Origin: Eutreptiella sp. 'Long Island Sound 2002'
Taxonomy: Eukaryota; Euglenozoa; Euglenophyceae; Eutreptiales; Eutreptiaceae
Length of the DNA: 64,000 bases
Reading direction: 5' to 3'
Assembly: GCA_964036045.1 (NCBI GenBank)
Contig: OZ038379.1
Coordinates: forward strand, 15,326,317-15,390,316
Shown here piece by piece: positions 37,732 to 49,565 of this stretch. Below the pieces are notes generated by a model. The model saw nothing but the letters and a program-made list of their open reading frames with translations. It searched no databases and was not told the origin of the DNA. Positions within the stretch are counted from its first letter, which is position 1. Every line of letters starts with the position of its first letter. A program made the translations under genes and the position numbers.

Positions 37732-37884
37732 CTACGACGGCTGCGCTGTGCAAGCGGCCCATTGCAATGTGCGACACCCGCGCCGCCGGGAGATTGACCA
37801 CTCGCGGCTCCAGCACATCATCTCCCGCGAACCCCAGCCCCAACTGCCCATAGAGATTGCGCCCCCACGTGTACAGTACACCGC
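37732..37884 (-). CDS. RCC1-repeat exon 6
   Basis: The exon of 153 bases runs from acceptor GCCTCAG|GCGGTG to donor GTAG|GTGTGTG, phase 1-1. It encodes one RCC1 repeat: GVLYTWGRNLYGQLGLG, a middle LEPRVVNLP, and the end GRLHSAAVV. The 1,726-base intron to its 5' side and the 13.5-kb intron to its 3' side hold no other recognisable blade. Confidence 0.92.
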   Translation of the reverse strand, partial: AVYCTRGGAISMGSWGWGSREMMCWSREWSISRRRGCRTLQWAACTAQPS

Positions 37885-39610
37885 CTGAGGCACAGACGAA
37901 CACCCACTGTACTCGAAGGAGGAGAGGGAGCACGACCGCCACGGCCTCTGTTCAGTATGCGTCGCAATACAGCGACCCCCCCCCCCCACAAATGCAGGCC
38001 GTACTGGGGGCACAGCACGTGCACACAGGCAAGGCATCGGACTTGCCAGGGAAATCCCTCCTGCACCCGCAGGGCTCTGGATGAGGGGCCCAGTGAGCTG
38101 CCTCTGTGGAAATGCACAGGGGTGTGCGCACAACAGTAGTGCCCCGACCACTTCCAGGAATAGGCACGTATTACGATCGCAGTCATCGGCATTTTCCCAC
38201 ACTTCCGTATCATACCGCAATGTGCCCCGGAATGGCATCCCATGAACGCACATTTGGCTGTTGCGGTGCTCACATCCAACCCCCCCCCCTCTCTGTCGTG
38301 TTGCCATGTGCATTTCCATCGCGGCCACACCATTTTTGACCTCAAACCCTCAAAGTGGCAGTGCACTGCGCGGAGGGCCTCTGCTCCCGCGCACTGCCAC
38401 TGATGAGGGTCGGGTGTGCTGAGGTGGGCCGGGGCTCGAAAAAGGGGGACCCCCACGCTCCGCTGCGCAGGGGCCCGGCTACAGTACACGCGGCACATGC
38501 CCTGGGCGCTCTCGCAGCAACTCGCTCCAAAACACAGCTTTCGGGTCTCATGGCACGCCCCCTCATCACTGACACGAAGGACCCGTGGAAGGAAGCCCGG
38601 CCACCGCGTCTCTTTCACTCGCCTTGTGGTTCAAGGCACTTGCTTCGCAGCGACCCTTGCGGTTGCTGCCTCGTGAGTACGCATTCATGCCCCCGAATAT
38701 GTTATCAGAACACGGGTACAAAATGCCTCACAAAAACCCCCGCAGAGATACTGTTGCTTGCTTGCGGCTCAGGCGTTGAGGTGTAAAGATCGTCCCAACC
38801 CAACGCCCCGGGTCGGACTGGCTTCCCACTGCAGTAACCAAATGGATGCAATATACCTTTGCAACCCCCTGAATCGGGGCCCAGCATTGAGCAGGCGACA
38901 GAGAAACACGTCAGGGCATGCGAGCGTACCAAAACAGGGTTACTTTTTATTGTGTGTGACGACCAGGGGCATGCCAACAAGCGCTACAGCGTGAGCTATC
39001 ATACGTATTTTGGGTTGCTGATTCGCACCTTCCTCCACACAACATACAACAACACTTTACACACCGCGTGTGTGAAATGTTGCCAATGATGTGCCAATGG
39101 CACCTGTTCGAATCACGCACAAACCGCAAGGGCAAGAAACCTGCTTAAACAGCTTCCGCAACCTTCCCAGTGTGATGAGGAGGGGAGAGAGGGGACCACA
39201 ATACAACGAGAACAGCGGCAGTGTTTTGTGCTGACGGCCCGACACGTAAGGGAAAAGACAAGTACCGAGCCACTTGATGCATGTGGTTATACATTATCAC
39301 AGCGCTACCATTCTCAGCCTATCAAAGAGAGGGCGTGCTATGAAACTTACACATCCTGAGGGCACCAAACCGGTAAGACCTTGCCGTTGTTGTCCTTTCA
39401 TGAGTGTGCCCGAGCGAGCAGTTTGCATGTGCACGGATGGCAATGTGGTGGCCTGCCTGAGTGAATGGCAGGCGTTCAGGATGCGGGCAAGCGACAGTCC
39501 GTTGCGGCCGTCCGTGTGCATCCCTCTCTGTGGTGCGTGTCGTCCCGGCCACACGGCCTCAGCCATCGCATCGTGTCTGGACGGCGGCATGGCACGTGCA
39601 CAGGGCACAC

Positions 39611-39763
39611 CTACTGCGGCTGCAGTGTAGGCCCCGCCGAGGGAAACGTGGGACACAGTGCCACTCGGCAGCCTCACTGCCTCGGGCACCGAGACAGGGT
39701 CGCTCTTCACTCCCAGTCCCAGCTGTCCATTATCGTTGCGACCCCACATGTACAAAGCTCCGT
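39611..39763 (-). CDS. RCC1-repeat exon 5
   Basis: The exon of 153 bases runs from acceptor TCTCGCAG|ACGGAG to donor GTAG|GTGTGCC, phase 1-1. It encodes one RCC1 repeat: GALYMWGRNDNGQLGLG, then VPEAVRLPSG and the end GGAYTAAAV. Confidence 0.92.
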
Positions 39764-42179
39764 CTGCGAGACACACCGCACAGGGGCGTCACCGGTGATC
39801 CACAAGGGGCACAGAGGGCACAGCAGTCGATGGGTTCCGTTGTAGTGCACTGGGGTGAGCTTCGTGGGGAGCCCCCCCCCCCCGTACTGTGGACGACTGA
39901 TGCTGCGCAACACAGCCCACGGGCTGCCTGTTGTACAGGGGGCCGCAGTCCGGCATCGCATGTGAGATTTAATGATTGCGAGGGGTCAGATATCCAAAAA
40001 ACTCGGTTTTGGAATTTTCAGTTTTTGAGCCGGTGAAAACTGCCACCAGCCCCTTAAGCCCCCACCCCCACCCCCGTGGCACCCAATGGCCATCGGGAGT
40101 GGCGGAGAAATAGTGCAGTGCAGTTTTATGAGTGAGGGTGAAGCACCTTCACCGCTGTTATCCCCGAAACGGGGCCGTGAAGGCTGCCACTCGGGTGAGA
40201 AACCCACCAGACAGGGGTCCAACGTGGCTTTTCTGCATCTTGGGTGGTGCCAGTGCAGATGCCCCCCACCACGTACATCCGATGTCCCATGAAGTGCCCA
40301 AAAGAAAGGCACCTTTGCGAGTCCAAGACTGGTCATTGCAGCATCTCTGCCCCTGTGGCGTCCACGCCTGCCGTGGCCGGCACAGGCTTGGCATACGGCC
40401 CTTCCAATGCCGTGAAGTTCGGGGGATGCTCCCCATCACAAACGATGAGGGGAAGCGGAACAGAAGGCCATCCTGGGGGGATGCGAAGGGGTGAGGTACC
40501 CCCGGTGGACGGGGTGCTATCTTTCGGCACTCATGGGAGGGGGGAGGGGGGATGACACAAAGCCTCAGTAAGGGTGGGTACCTCCATGTGTACGCGATGG
40601 GGAGGGGTGTATTGTCTACATCGCTTCTCCCAATCCACTGGGGGAAAAGCAGGTGGAAAACCACCTCAAGGGGGGGAGGGGTCGGTGCCCCTACAACCCC
40701 CGGGGGGGGGGGGGGTGAGAAAGGGGGCTCCTCTGTCAGGGGCCTTGATTTTGGCCGTTAGTCGGCAAAAAGATTTTGCAATTTGTTTTTGGAAAAGGGG
40801 GCAAATGACACTTTTCTGACCCCCCTCGGCACGCTGATTCCAAAAATTCCATTTGCTTTTTTTTCTTTTGGGTTTTGGTCCCCGTGTCGGTCCCATGCAG
40901 ACCGTCTGCCCCCGTAATGGCCTGACGGAAGAGCCACCCCCCTCCCCCCAGGGGGTAGTGAAAAGGGGGCTCATACGACCCCCCCCCCCCCCCCCGGAGC
41001 AATGTTCCACTGGCCAAAGTGTTTCTGGGAAGATTGGGACAGTCGTCCCTCTGCTCACAAGTGCTGCTACTGCCCCTTGGTGCAGGGTTTCTTTTGAGCG
41101 GGGGGGGGGGGGGTTGTGGGGGGGGGGGGGGGCAGCCCACCCACCCCCTTGTCTTTGCGCACCAAAATGTAGCACAGCAGGAATTTTTCCTTTTGGTGCA
41201 GGGTTTTTGTTGCAAAAGCAGATGGTTCATTCTTGGAGGGTTGCTGCTAATTCATGGATGTTTCCTGGAATTCCTGGAGCAGTGCAGGACCCTTGGCCTA
41301 GCCCTGCACACGCACTAGTGGCCCAGTAGAGAGTGCCTCCTGGATCACATCAATCTTGCTCTGCTTCCCTTTGTCTTTGCGTGACTTGCGAAGTACAAAA
41401 CAAATACTTCGAAGATCACAGGCCGGGGCGGGGGGGGGGGGGTCTGCATCCCAATGATTCTGTCCTCGGTGTCCTACCTGAATTTTTCCCTGTCCAACAC
41501 CTTCAAAAGCCGAAGCAGGAGGGGTTACCGGTAGGGGAGGGCCGAGAGTCTCGTAGGGGCATTATTTACAGCATTAAGGTAACCCTCTGCCTTGCTCTCC
41601 TGGGCTCCCCTGTGCCAAGGCATGCTCTCAGCTCTCCACACCCGGCCAAAGAACCCCTTGGCCTACCTTGGCACGAGACCTGCAGACAGCGTCGTTTAAC
41701 TGACAGGGAAAAAGCTAAAGAATGGAAAACAAAAGTTTTTGGAAGTGACACAATCTCAGGCCCCCAATGCTTTGTTTGACAGAGGGCAGGAAGAGTTGAG
41801 AGCAAGGAGAGGTAGACAGTAGATTGGGGCCCCACAATGAAGGGGGGGACCCCCATTAAACATGCACTGTCATGCACTGTCATGAACCACCAACCTCAAC
41901 TTTTGCTTAATTGGAATGGGGGGGGGGGGGACGGGATGGGGCTGAAGGGGGTTTGTGGGAGGGTGGTTTGCACCCCCTCCCCCCCCCTCCCTGTGATTTT
42001 TTTTGAATTCCAAAGAAGCCCTGCCTTGGCGTCCCTCCCACGCCGGGGGCACTGCACACACACACGGGGGGCGGGGGGGGGGGGGGGGTTCACACGCTTG
42101 GGTCCGGCCTCCAGAGCCCTTCCTGAGCCGGACCGACTCCGGGCCGCCCTGCGTCCAAACCTCCACCGCCTCAACACAC

Positions 42180-42332
42180 CTACGACCGCCGCGTTGTGGA
42201 AGCGGCCCACCGCAATCAGGGCCACGGCCCCGGGGGGCAGGCCCACGGCCACGGGCGTCGCGATGGGGTCGCCGGTGAAGCCCAGCCCCAACTGCCCGTC
42301 GCTGTTGCTGCCCCACGCGTAGAGGGCCCCTC
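42180..42332 (-). CDS. RCC1-repeat exon 4
   Basis: The exon of 153 bases runs from acceptor CCTCGCAG|GAGGGG to donor GTAG|GTGTGTTG, phase 1-1. It encodes one RCC1 repeat: GALYAWGSNSDGQLGLG, then TPVAVGLPPG and the end GRFHNAAVV. Codon use is strongly GC-rich, as in the terminal exon. Confidence 0.92.
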
Positions 42333-42533
42333 CTGCGAGGCAGGGCACGGCGCAGTGCGGTCTGAAGGGCAGGGGAGGGGCGGCGAGACCGCCCCAAAAG
42401 TACTGGGGGACGGGAGATTGGGGCCGTCTGGATGTCATTCTGCACCCCAACAGCCGCGGCATGAGAGGGGGGGGGGGCGGCACATTTTTTCCCGCTTAAT
42501 TGTTTGGCCCATTTGAAGAGCCCTTTAACTTTG

Positions 42534-42735
42534 GAGCATTTTGACAAAGAATAAGTGGGAAGACTGTTGACCACTCACCACAAGTGAAAAAAAAAACCAG
42601 GAAATTCTGGCAGACGCATCGATGCACCCCCCCCCCCCCAAACGCCCCCAGAGAGCCGTGATGTCGTCGTCGTCCCCCCTGTGTGGGCAAAGCACCTGCC
42701 GCGCCCCATGGGCGTGGGGTTGAGGGTGTGGTACG
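42534..42735. repeat. Interspersed repeat family, copy in intron 4
   Basis: Its core is GTTGACCACTCACCACAAGTG, followed by an A tract, GGAAATTCTGGCAGACGCAT, a C tract, and a CCCCATGGGCGTGGG block. Related copies occur at 45961-46200, 54121-54345, about 44679-44835 (partial) and about 13990-14110 (diverged), all in plus orientation. The family looks like a short interspersed element, though no polymerase III promoter boxes were identified. Confidence 0.75.
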
Positions 42736-43261
42736 GGGGATCCAGCTCCCCACTTGAACGCCCCCCGCAGCCCAGCCCCCGTACACCCCAGCCCCTGTAC
42801 AGCCCTGGTCCACTGCTGTGAAGTTGCATCCCCCCTCCATCAATGCGCACGGAGAGGGCGGCTCGGTGCGCCTCGCGGAGGGTGATGTTGGCATGGGCAC
42901 TTGCAACGAGACACACCGTTCATGACATGCAACAAGGGGCTTCAACGGCCTGTTTCCGGGAATACCTTAGGGTATTTTCATGTAATTGCAGAAAATAATG
43001 TGCCTGTCGCGGGTACAGGGACGGTGTGTACAGCCCAAAGCAAACGCAGGTCAAGGAACTATGACCAGCAGCCAAAATGACAGGAAGGCGACTTGCACAA
43101 CAAAAACACATTTGGACTCCGTGAATCAGAAGAAGTGTGTCGTTTTGATCTTGCGGCGCTCAGGGGCTGGTGCACGCCTGCAAAGACCACCCTCCAACGT
43201 CAGGCCATACGGGCAGGATCAGCCGTCGTGCAGATGGTGCGACAGTGCATCGCGAGCATAC

Positions 43262-43414
43262 CTACCACCGCCAAAGTGTGCGCCTGTCCCAATGCGATGT
43301 GGGTGATAGCACCGCCCGGAAGGCTCACCACCTCTGGCCTTGGGAATGCACCGCCGCTGGTGCCCAACCCCAACTCCCCCATCGCGTTGGAGCCCCACAT
43401 GTACAGCACTTGAT
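43262..43414 (-). CDS. RCC1-repeat exon 3
   Basis: The exon of 153 bases runs from acceptor TCTCGCAG|ATCAAG to donor GTAG|GTATGC, phase 1-1. It encodes one RCC1 repeat: VLYMWGSNAMGELGLG, then RPEVVSLPGG and the end GQAHTLAVV. The usual Gln of GQLG is Glu here. Confidence 0.9.
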
Positions 43415-44678
43415 CTGCGAGACAGCAACGGACATCGCTGGGGATTGGGCCAATGATGTGGTCCACTCCTGATGGGGGGGGGGGGGGGGTAGGATTTCAG
43501 TGCAGCTCGGGACCATAACACCCGTGGCCTGAGAGGGGACAGGAAAGGAGGGGGGGGGGGTCCAAAAAAAATTCCCGAGGGGGGGGGTTCACGCACCTGA
43601 TTCTGAGCAGCTTGACTACACATGGGGGGGCTGGGGGATGTAGTGTCGAAGGGATTGCGAAAATGTCCGCAAATTCACTGTTGGGTGAAGAAGACTATTG
43701 TCCGGGGAGGGAACCCCTCGAACTCCATGTGTGAGCCCCCCCCCCCCCCCCCCCCATCGCCCACGAGGCGCCCCAGCCAAACATTGTGCCCTCACATCCC
43801 CCTTGGTCAACAGGGCTTTAGTGCTGCAACCCGGGAAGCTTCCCTCCGAGGGGCCCCCAGGGCGGGGAAGTGCTGCCCGCACCCTGGGACCCCTCCCACT
43901 GCCCCTGCCCTCCGTACCTCAAATGACCACCTATATCTTTGCACCTCGGAGCACCTCGAACCACTTCGAGGTGCTTCGAGGAGGACCTCGAAGTGGGTCA
44001 AAATCAATGTAGGTGGTCACTTCAGTACGCAGGGTGGCGAGTCCCCATGCCGTGGGAGGCTGGACCCCGCCGGGATGACAGCCCCGCCTGTGCCCCTTGG
44101 CAGTCAAGCCCCCCCGCCCCCCCCCCCAGTCCCGCCGCGCACCGCCGCTGCCCCCGGGCCTCGCAGTCGTGGGGCGGCCTGGCAGCATGTCCCCGTGACC
44201 AGGAGGCTGCGAGCCCTGGCCCACTGCTCCACCGTGGGCTTAGTGTAAGGCCCACGAGCCTCCCCACCGGGCCCGCAGCACCCGGCATCCCCACCCCCAC
44301 CGGTAACCTACGGAAGAGCGAGCAGGTGCGCCAGCCCCCCCCCCCCCCCCCACTCCGACCCCCAACCTCAGCCAAAGCCCCACCCTGCCACTGCACTCAT
44401 ACACCGGCGAGAATAGGGGGAGGGGGGGGCACGGCCTGGCGGTACCCTGCACGAGGATGGTCCCCCCTTCCCAGGACAGACAGACAGACAGGCGCGGCGG
44501 TGTCTCCCGCTCACTTGCGCTGGGCGGGTCTGGGGACTGTGTCCGGCAGAGGGACGGGTGCCGTGACCGTAAACTTGACTACCGGAAGGGGCCGAGACCC
44601 AACCGAACCCAACCCCCTTCGGCTTCCACTGGGGGTGGGGGACGGCATATCACCCCGAACAGTTGTGCCCCTGTGCAT

Positions 44679-44835
44679 TGTCCACTCATCATAAGTTGGC
44701 GGGGGGGGGGGGCATTCAGCAGACGCACATGGACCTCCCAAGGCATCCGATGAGCCATGATGTTGTTGTCGGCCCCACTCTGGGGGCAAAGGTGGAGAAA
44801 CTGCTGCTCCCAACGGACGTAGGTTTGAGGGTCGC
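44679..44835. repeat. Interspersed repeat family, partial copy in intron 3
   Basis: A diverged partial copy of the family described at 42534-42735: TTGTCCACTCATCATAAGT, a G tract, then CAGACGCACATGGACCTCCC and the GACGTAGGTTTGAGG end block. Confidence 0.55.
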
Positions 44836-45340
44836 AAGGGGGGGGGGAAGGGGGGGGTACGTAAGTCCAGAATGAATGACAAGGGCATGAAGCAGTCGAC
44901 GTTTGGCCGAAATCCTTCTGTCGCCTCTGGGTTTAGGTGACCATTTGACCCATGGGGACCCACGTAGTGGCCGTCCATGGCCCATGTAGCCTGGGCCATG
45001 GGGCCCCCGAGAGCCCTATTGTACAGGACATCCACACGGATCCACCACACGTCCTCGGGTTGTCGATGACGGGCTCGGCGCATCACGCGGGGGGACCGGA
45101 CCGTGTTACCCCCAAACCCACACCCATCGATGGCCGGCGCTCGATCTCGATGCGACGCCCATTCGCAAGATGGCACGGAACCGGCGATGACAGCACCGTG
45201 TGTCTGCTTCGCATCCTGCCCCTCGCGTGTGCCTCCGCGTGCCTACCCCCTCCCCACCCCCGGCGTGAGCGCGCGGCGCGGCAAACCGCCGGGGGGGGGG
45301 GGGGGCACACGGCCCTCTACAGCTCAAGCACCCGGCACAC

Positions 45341-45490
45341 CGACGACCGCAGCACTGTGGCCTCCTCCCAGTGCAACATGCGAGATCGTCCCATTGAACT
45401 GCAATCGCTGTGGCGTGGTCACCTCGCGGCTGATAACGCCGAGCCCCAGCTGTCCTTTATCATTGCGCCCCCACAAATACACAGCAGTAC
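45341..45490 (-). CDS. RCC1-repeat exon 2
   Basis: The exon of 150 bases, one codon shorter than its siblings, runs from acceptor TGCAACAG|GTACTG to donor GTCG|GTGTGCC, phase 1-1. It encodes one RCC1 repeat: AVYLWGRNDKGQLGLG, then TPQRLQFNG and the end GGGHSAAVV. If the preceding broken exon is skipped, this becomes the first blade after the signal peptide. Confidence 0.9.
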
Positions 45491-45764
45491 CTGTTGCACA
45501 AGGACAACACATCGGCAACAATACAACCAACCAACGAGCACAAAACACCCCCATACCAAGCCCCCCCCCCCCCCCCCCGTGCAATATCCACACGACAGCC
45601 CCATGGCATTACCAAACCCCTGTAGGACGTTGGTGGAGGTCCGTACAGAACGGTCAGATGGATGCATTCCCAAACCAAGTCTGTGCTACTGTGTGGCATG
45701 CCGGACGTCAGCGGACGCGAGTCCACTGCCATGCCGGACCTGCGTCGTGAAGGTGGTTGTTGAT

Positions 45765-45767
45765 GTT

Positions 45768-45829
<62 letters not shown>
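45765..45829. repeat. (GTT)n microsatellite
   Basis: About 20 GTT units lie in intron 3 of the receptor-like gene. The same trinucleotide occurs on the opposite strand at 15091-15271. Confidence 0.95.
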
Positions 45830-45960
45830 GATTGTTTGGGATGGGAGGGCTCCAGAGGGTTTATGTGTGGAGGAAGGGGCAGGGGGGGGGGGGTTGTCGA
45901 AGTGGCGCGGGGGAGGGGGGTCAAAGTTGAAGGGGGTCAAAATTGGTTGCTTTGTTTGGT

Positions 45961-46200
45961 CATATTTGAATTGCCCCTTGAATTCTGAGCATATTGACTA
46001 CACAGAAATGGGGGGGGGGGTTAAACAACTGTTGACCACTCACCACAAGTGAAAAAAAGAAAAGAAAAGCAGGAAATTCTGGCAGAAGCATAAATGGACC
46101 TCCTAAGGCCCCCAACGAGCTGTCGTGTTGTCCTCCACCACCCCAAACACACTGCTGCTCCCCATGGGCGTAGGTTTTGGGGGTCTCGTTTGGGGGTATG
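45961..46200. repeat. Interspersed repeat family, copy in intron 2
   Basis: The fullest copy of the family at 42534-42735: TTCTGAGCATATTGACTACA, a G tract, TTGACCACTCACCACAAGTG, an A-rich run, GGAAATTCTGGCAGAAGCAT, and the CCCCATGGGCGTAGG end block. Confidence 0.75.
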
Positions 46201-46627
46201 GTCCTGTGCCAACCATGGCCGCAGCCGCTGGTCCCCAAAGACCGCAAACACAGCCCAGCCCTTGTGCAGCCACCCGTGCGTCAGCAGTGCCCCGTGACTG
46301 AAAGGGGGGGGGCGGATAGGGAATTGAGGATGCAGCACCCTATCTCGCCCTCATGCAATAAACAATTCAACAACTGCCAACACACGTGACATGTAATGCC
46401 ATGCGACCATTTGCACAGCTATCCTCTGCTTCCTCCTCTACACGCTCTATTCAATCCCATTGGACAGTGCTGACTTGAGGCCTGCTCCAGACCAAATCGG
46501 ACCAAACCATTGCAGACAAAAATAGCCACGTGTTCTGTCTATGTCCTGGGCCTCTAAATGGCTGATGGGCCCATGTAAATTCGAAGGAAGGCAGGGACAT
46601 GGACCGACAACAGCGCACCCTGAACAC

Positions 46628-46630
<3 letters not shown>

Positions 46631-46711
<81 letters not shown>
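46631..46711. repeat. (CA)n microsatellite
   Basis: About 40 uninterrupted CA units in intron 2 of the receptor-like gene. Confidence 0.97.
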
Positions 46712-46712
<1 letters not shown>

Positions 46713-47718
46713 AAAATGCACTGCACCGTACCAAGGCTTTGTTTAGCCACAGAAGGGGGAGGGATGATAAAGGCAGGCACTCACTTTTTGACCGGGTGCA
46801 CAGCACCCTCAGGCGGGGGGGATGGAAACCCAGAGGCACCCACGCACCAACCGATGCACCACCGCATACAAGCGTGGGCAACGAAATGGAGGATTCTATT
46901 GCCTTCAGCAAGGCACCTCAAAGAGAGACTCTTGTGATTTGTTCGCCCTCCAACCACCCCCCCCTCGGCTACATGGCTTTACACATACTCATATTGTCAC
47001 CAGCCCAAGGGTCGTCGAGGGTCACCCCGAAATCGCGATTTTTCAGCCAACCCTTGCGGGCCTGGAAACAGCTACGCCCTCAGCGGTGCGGCCCCATAGG
47101 GGGCCGACATTGGAAAATCGGAGATTACACCCGGGACCCCCGTCACGGCGCCCGTGCCTGCGCTTGATTCAACAACCTCTGTTCAAGGTGATTGTAGCAG
47201 CTTTTGTGCACCGGAGGGATGACAGCAAAGGACTGAGAAGAATGGTATGGAAGGACTCACACCGTGGAGGATTTTTTCCACACCCGTTGTGGAAGACAGC
47301 GGAAGTTCCAAGCGGCCATGTATTTTCCCTCTAACCAATGTTCAGGACCGGTGAGAGGACTAGTGGTAGAGGCCATAGGACAGCATGCCCTTTTGGGGGG
47401 GGGGGGGGGCAACAGTGGGTTGACTGGAGGTTGTGGGGCAAAAACGGAAATGGGGTGACACCAATCCATCTCTTTCGGCAGATTTTGATTCATCACACTC
47501 GTCAGATAGTGTAGACCATGTTGGTATCTTCAAGTGATGAGGAGGTCATTGGGGAAATGACACTTGCAGACATGTTGAGGATACCCTTCACACAACCCTT
47601 TGGAGTCCTCGGTTCCATCCGAAGGAGGTACCAACCATTCTGAAAAAAAAAAGCAGCCCCGGCCGCGGGGGGGTGAGTTGCACACTCCACTGAGCAAAGG
47701 CTTGCATTGTACACATAC

Positions 47719-47876
47719 CATACACCACAGCAGTGTGCTGAGCATCCACCGCCAGATGAGACACTGCTCCAGTTGGACTTTTCAAAGGCTGCGGTGAAGA
47801 CAGGGGGTCACTGGTGAAGCCAAGCGCCACCTGTCCGAAATCATTGCGGCCCGTGTACACGTGTACAGTACTCCAC
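47719..47876 (-). pseudogene. RCC1-repeat exon 1, frameshifted by a 5-bp insertion
   Basis: The boundaries are those of an RCC1 exon: acceptor GCTGCAG|GTGGAG and donor TATG|GTATGTG, both phase 1. The exon is 158 bases rather than 153. Where the sibling exons read CTGTACACGTGGGGCCGC, this one has TACAC inserted after CTGTACACGTG, a local duplication. The frame entering from the 5' side loses the Trp-Gly of the repeat and meets a stop; downstream of the insertion the other frame reads GRNDFGQVALGF and ends AQHTAVVYG. Because neighbouring exons share phase 1, skipping this exon restores the frame. It may be a decayed exon, a polymorphism or a sequencing error. Confidence 0.8.
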
Positions 47877-49034
47877 CTGCAGCGTAACAGAGACTCCTTC
47901 GGATGTGTGACACAGCAACGCTGCACTGTCTGGCAATACCCACAACAACACGGCGGATGATCGATTTGTACTGCCACCTGTCCAGCACTCAAAAGAGGCC
48001 ACCCGCGCCACTGCGGACACCAGTGCTCCGTTCGCAAGCACGTTCACTGCGCTCCTGAGCAGTGCCTGCGGTGTCGCTGGTGCTTCGGAGGCAGAATGAA
48101 CATGGTCCTCGGCCTTGCCCCAAAACGGCACCCTCATCCCCCTCCCTCCCTCCTACAAAATGACTCGGATCAATAAAACACGTCTCACGAAAAACGAGTG
48201 CCACGGGACACGGGTGACGGGTGGGTGGCAGTGCACATGACAGGTGGTGGGGGGCCATTGGCAGCTTGGAATAGCGACCAGGATGGCATTGATTGATGTG
48301 GCGCACTGCTGGGGGAAGCAGAATCTTCAACAGAATTGGGCTGGCGTGTGGCCAAGGACCGCGACAAAGCGGATGGGCGCCAAACAGATGGAGAAAGGTC
48401 GGCCCCATTGCAATAGAACCTGTGTTACTCAGCAAACAACCGAAAATACGGACTAGTGCGCTTCAGCATTTGGTTCAGCCTCAAACGCTCCACAATCGAA
48501 AATTACAAACTTTACCATTTTTGAGATTGGGACCACTCCTGAAGCACTCATCACAGTTAAAGTATATAGATGGTCTCTTCATGTGGTTTTTGCCCTATTC
48601 GGCCGATGGGTGGGGGGGGGGGGTTCCCAACACGATCATCTTTCCTTACGTCTACATACACCCTGGGTATCTTAGACAACCCGCCTTGTCAACAAAGGGG
48701 AGGGGGGCATGGGGAAATCAATTCCAACAATGGAGTGCATGAGCTAGGAACAGGAGCCAGGATCACGATGAGGTCTTTGTTTGCGATGAACTGTATCGAT
48801 GACAGTTTAGAGTGTGCCTTGCCCCTGTGTGAGCACCAGCTGCGGGTCTCTCCCTCACAGAGCGAGGAATAGTCCATTGACATGTGTCATTGGAAACTCA
48901 AGTAAAGATCAATTGAGTTCAAGAATCGACGAACGACTGAGAAGCCGCTCCCCTGATCTAATGGTCGCTGCCAAATAAATCAGCTGCATCATCTCAATGT
49001 TCCTGCAACAGGAGGTTCCCTAGCTTTGCGCACG

Positions 49035-49367
49035 CTATGCCTGTTTTTCCCAGTGATACTTCAACGCTGTTTGTTGCATAGTATTTTGCCCCTCCTCATG
49101 ACTGTCAGTCTCCAAACGTCGGTACTGCAATTCCAGATCTGGTTGGGCCTCCTCTGTGATCCTCTGCAATATTTCCTGCTCATCCAGCGGTACTATCCCT
49201 CTCCCACGCTCTATGTGCTGCGTTGTGGCCTGGATCCACTGTACCGCCGCTTCTTGCCATTTCCTCATCTGCTCCCGTTGTTGTGCTACTATTTTTCTGT
49301 ATTGGTATTTGATCGTCCAAAGCCATACCACTGCCTCCTCATCCCCCTCTTGCTCCGCCTCCAGCTC
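49035..49367 (-). CDS. Possible terminal exon encoding a charged coiled-coil-like segment
   Basis: Following the acceptor GCTACCTCTAG|GAG, 110 codons read without interruption to a TAG at 49035. The product is Glu/Gln-rich and helix-prone: ELEAEQEGDEEAVVWLWTIK, then YRKIVAQQREQMRKWQEAAV, then QEILQRITEEAQPDLELQYR. Such composition is unlikely by chance in this DNA. However it lies in intron 1 of the receptor-like gene and its phase does not fit the phase-1 donor of the signal-peptide exon. It may belong to a nested or different gene, or be fortuitous. No upstream exon was found. Confidence 0.35.
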   Translation of the reverse strand, partial: ELEAEQEGDEEAVVWLWTIKYQYRKIVAQQREQMRKWQEAAVQWIQATTQHIERGRGIVPLDEQEILQRITEEAQPDLELQYRRLETDSHEEGQNTMQQTALKYHWEKQA

Positions 49368-49565
49368 CTAGAGGTAGCCAAAACTTGGCAGAAGGTATGG
49401 AAAAATGAAGCTAGTGGTAGAGGAGGTATGCAGGGAGTACACAACGGCAAGCAGAACAGCAAAAAACGGTGGGTCACGCTGAGGTCATGAACAGCAACGG
49501 GAATGTGAAGTCGCAACAACTGGGACAAGATAAATGCTGAAATGCATGTATGTGCAAAAACGTAC

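Noticed and set aside
38700-39130. tRNA-like sequence near GTTCGAATC
   Set aside because: An isolated T-loop-like string without matching stems.
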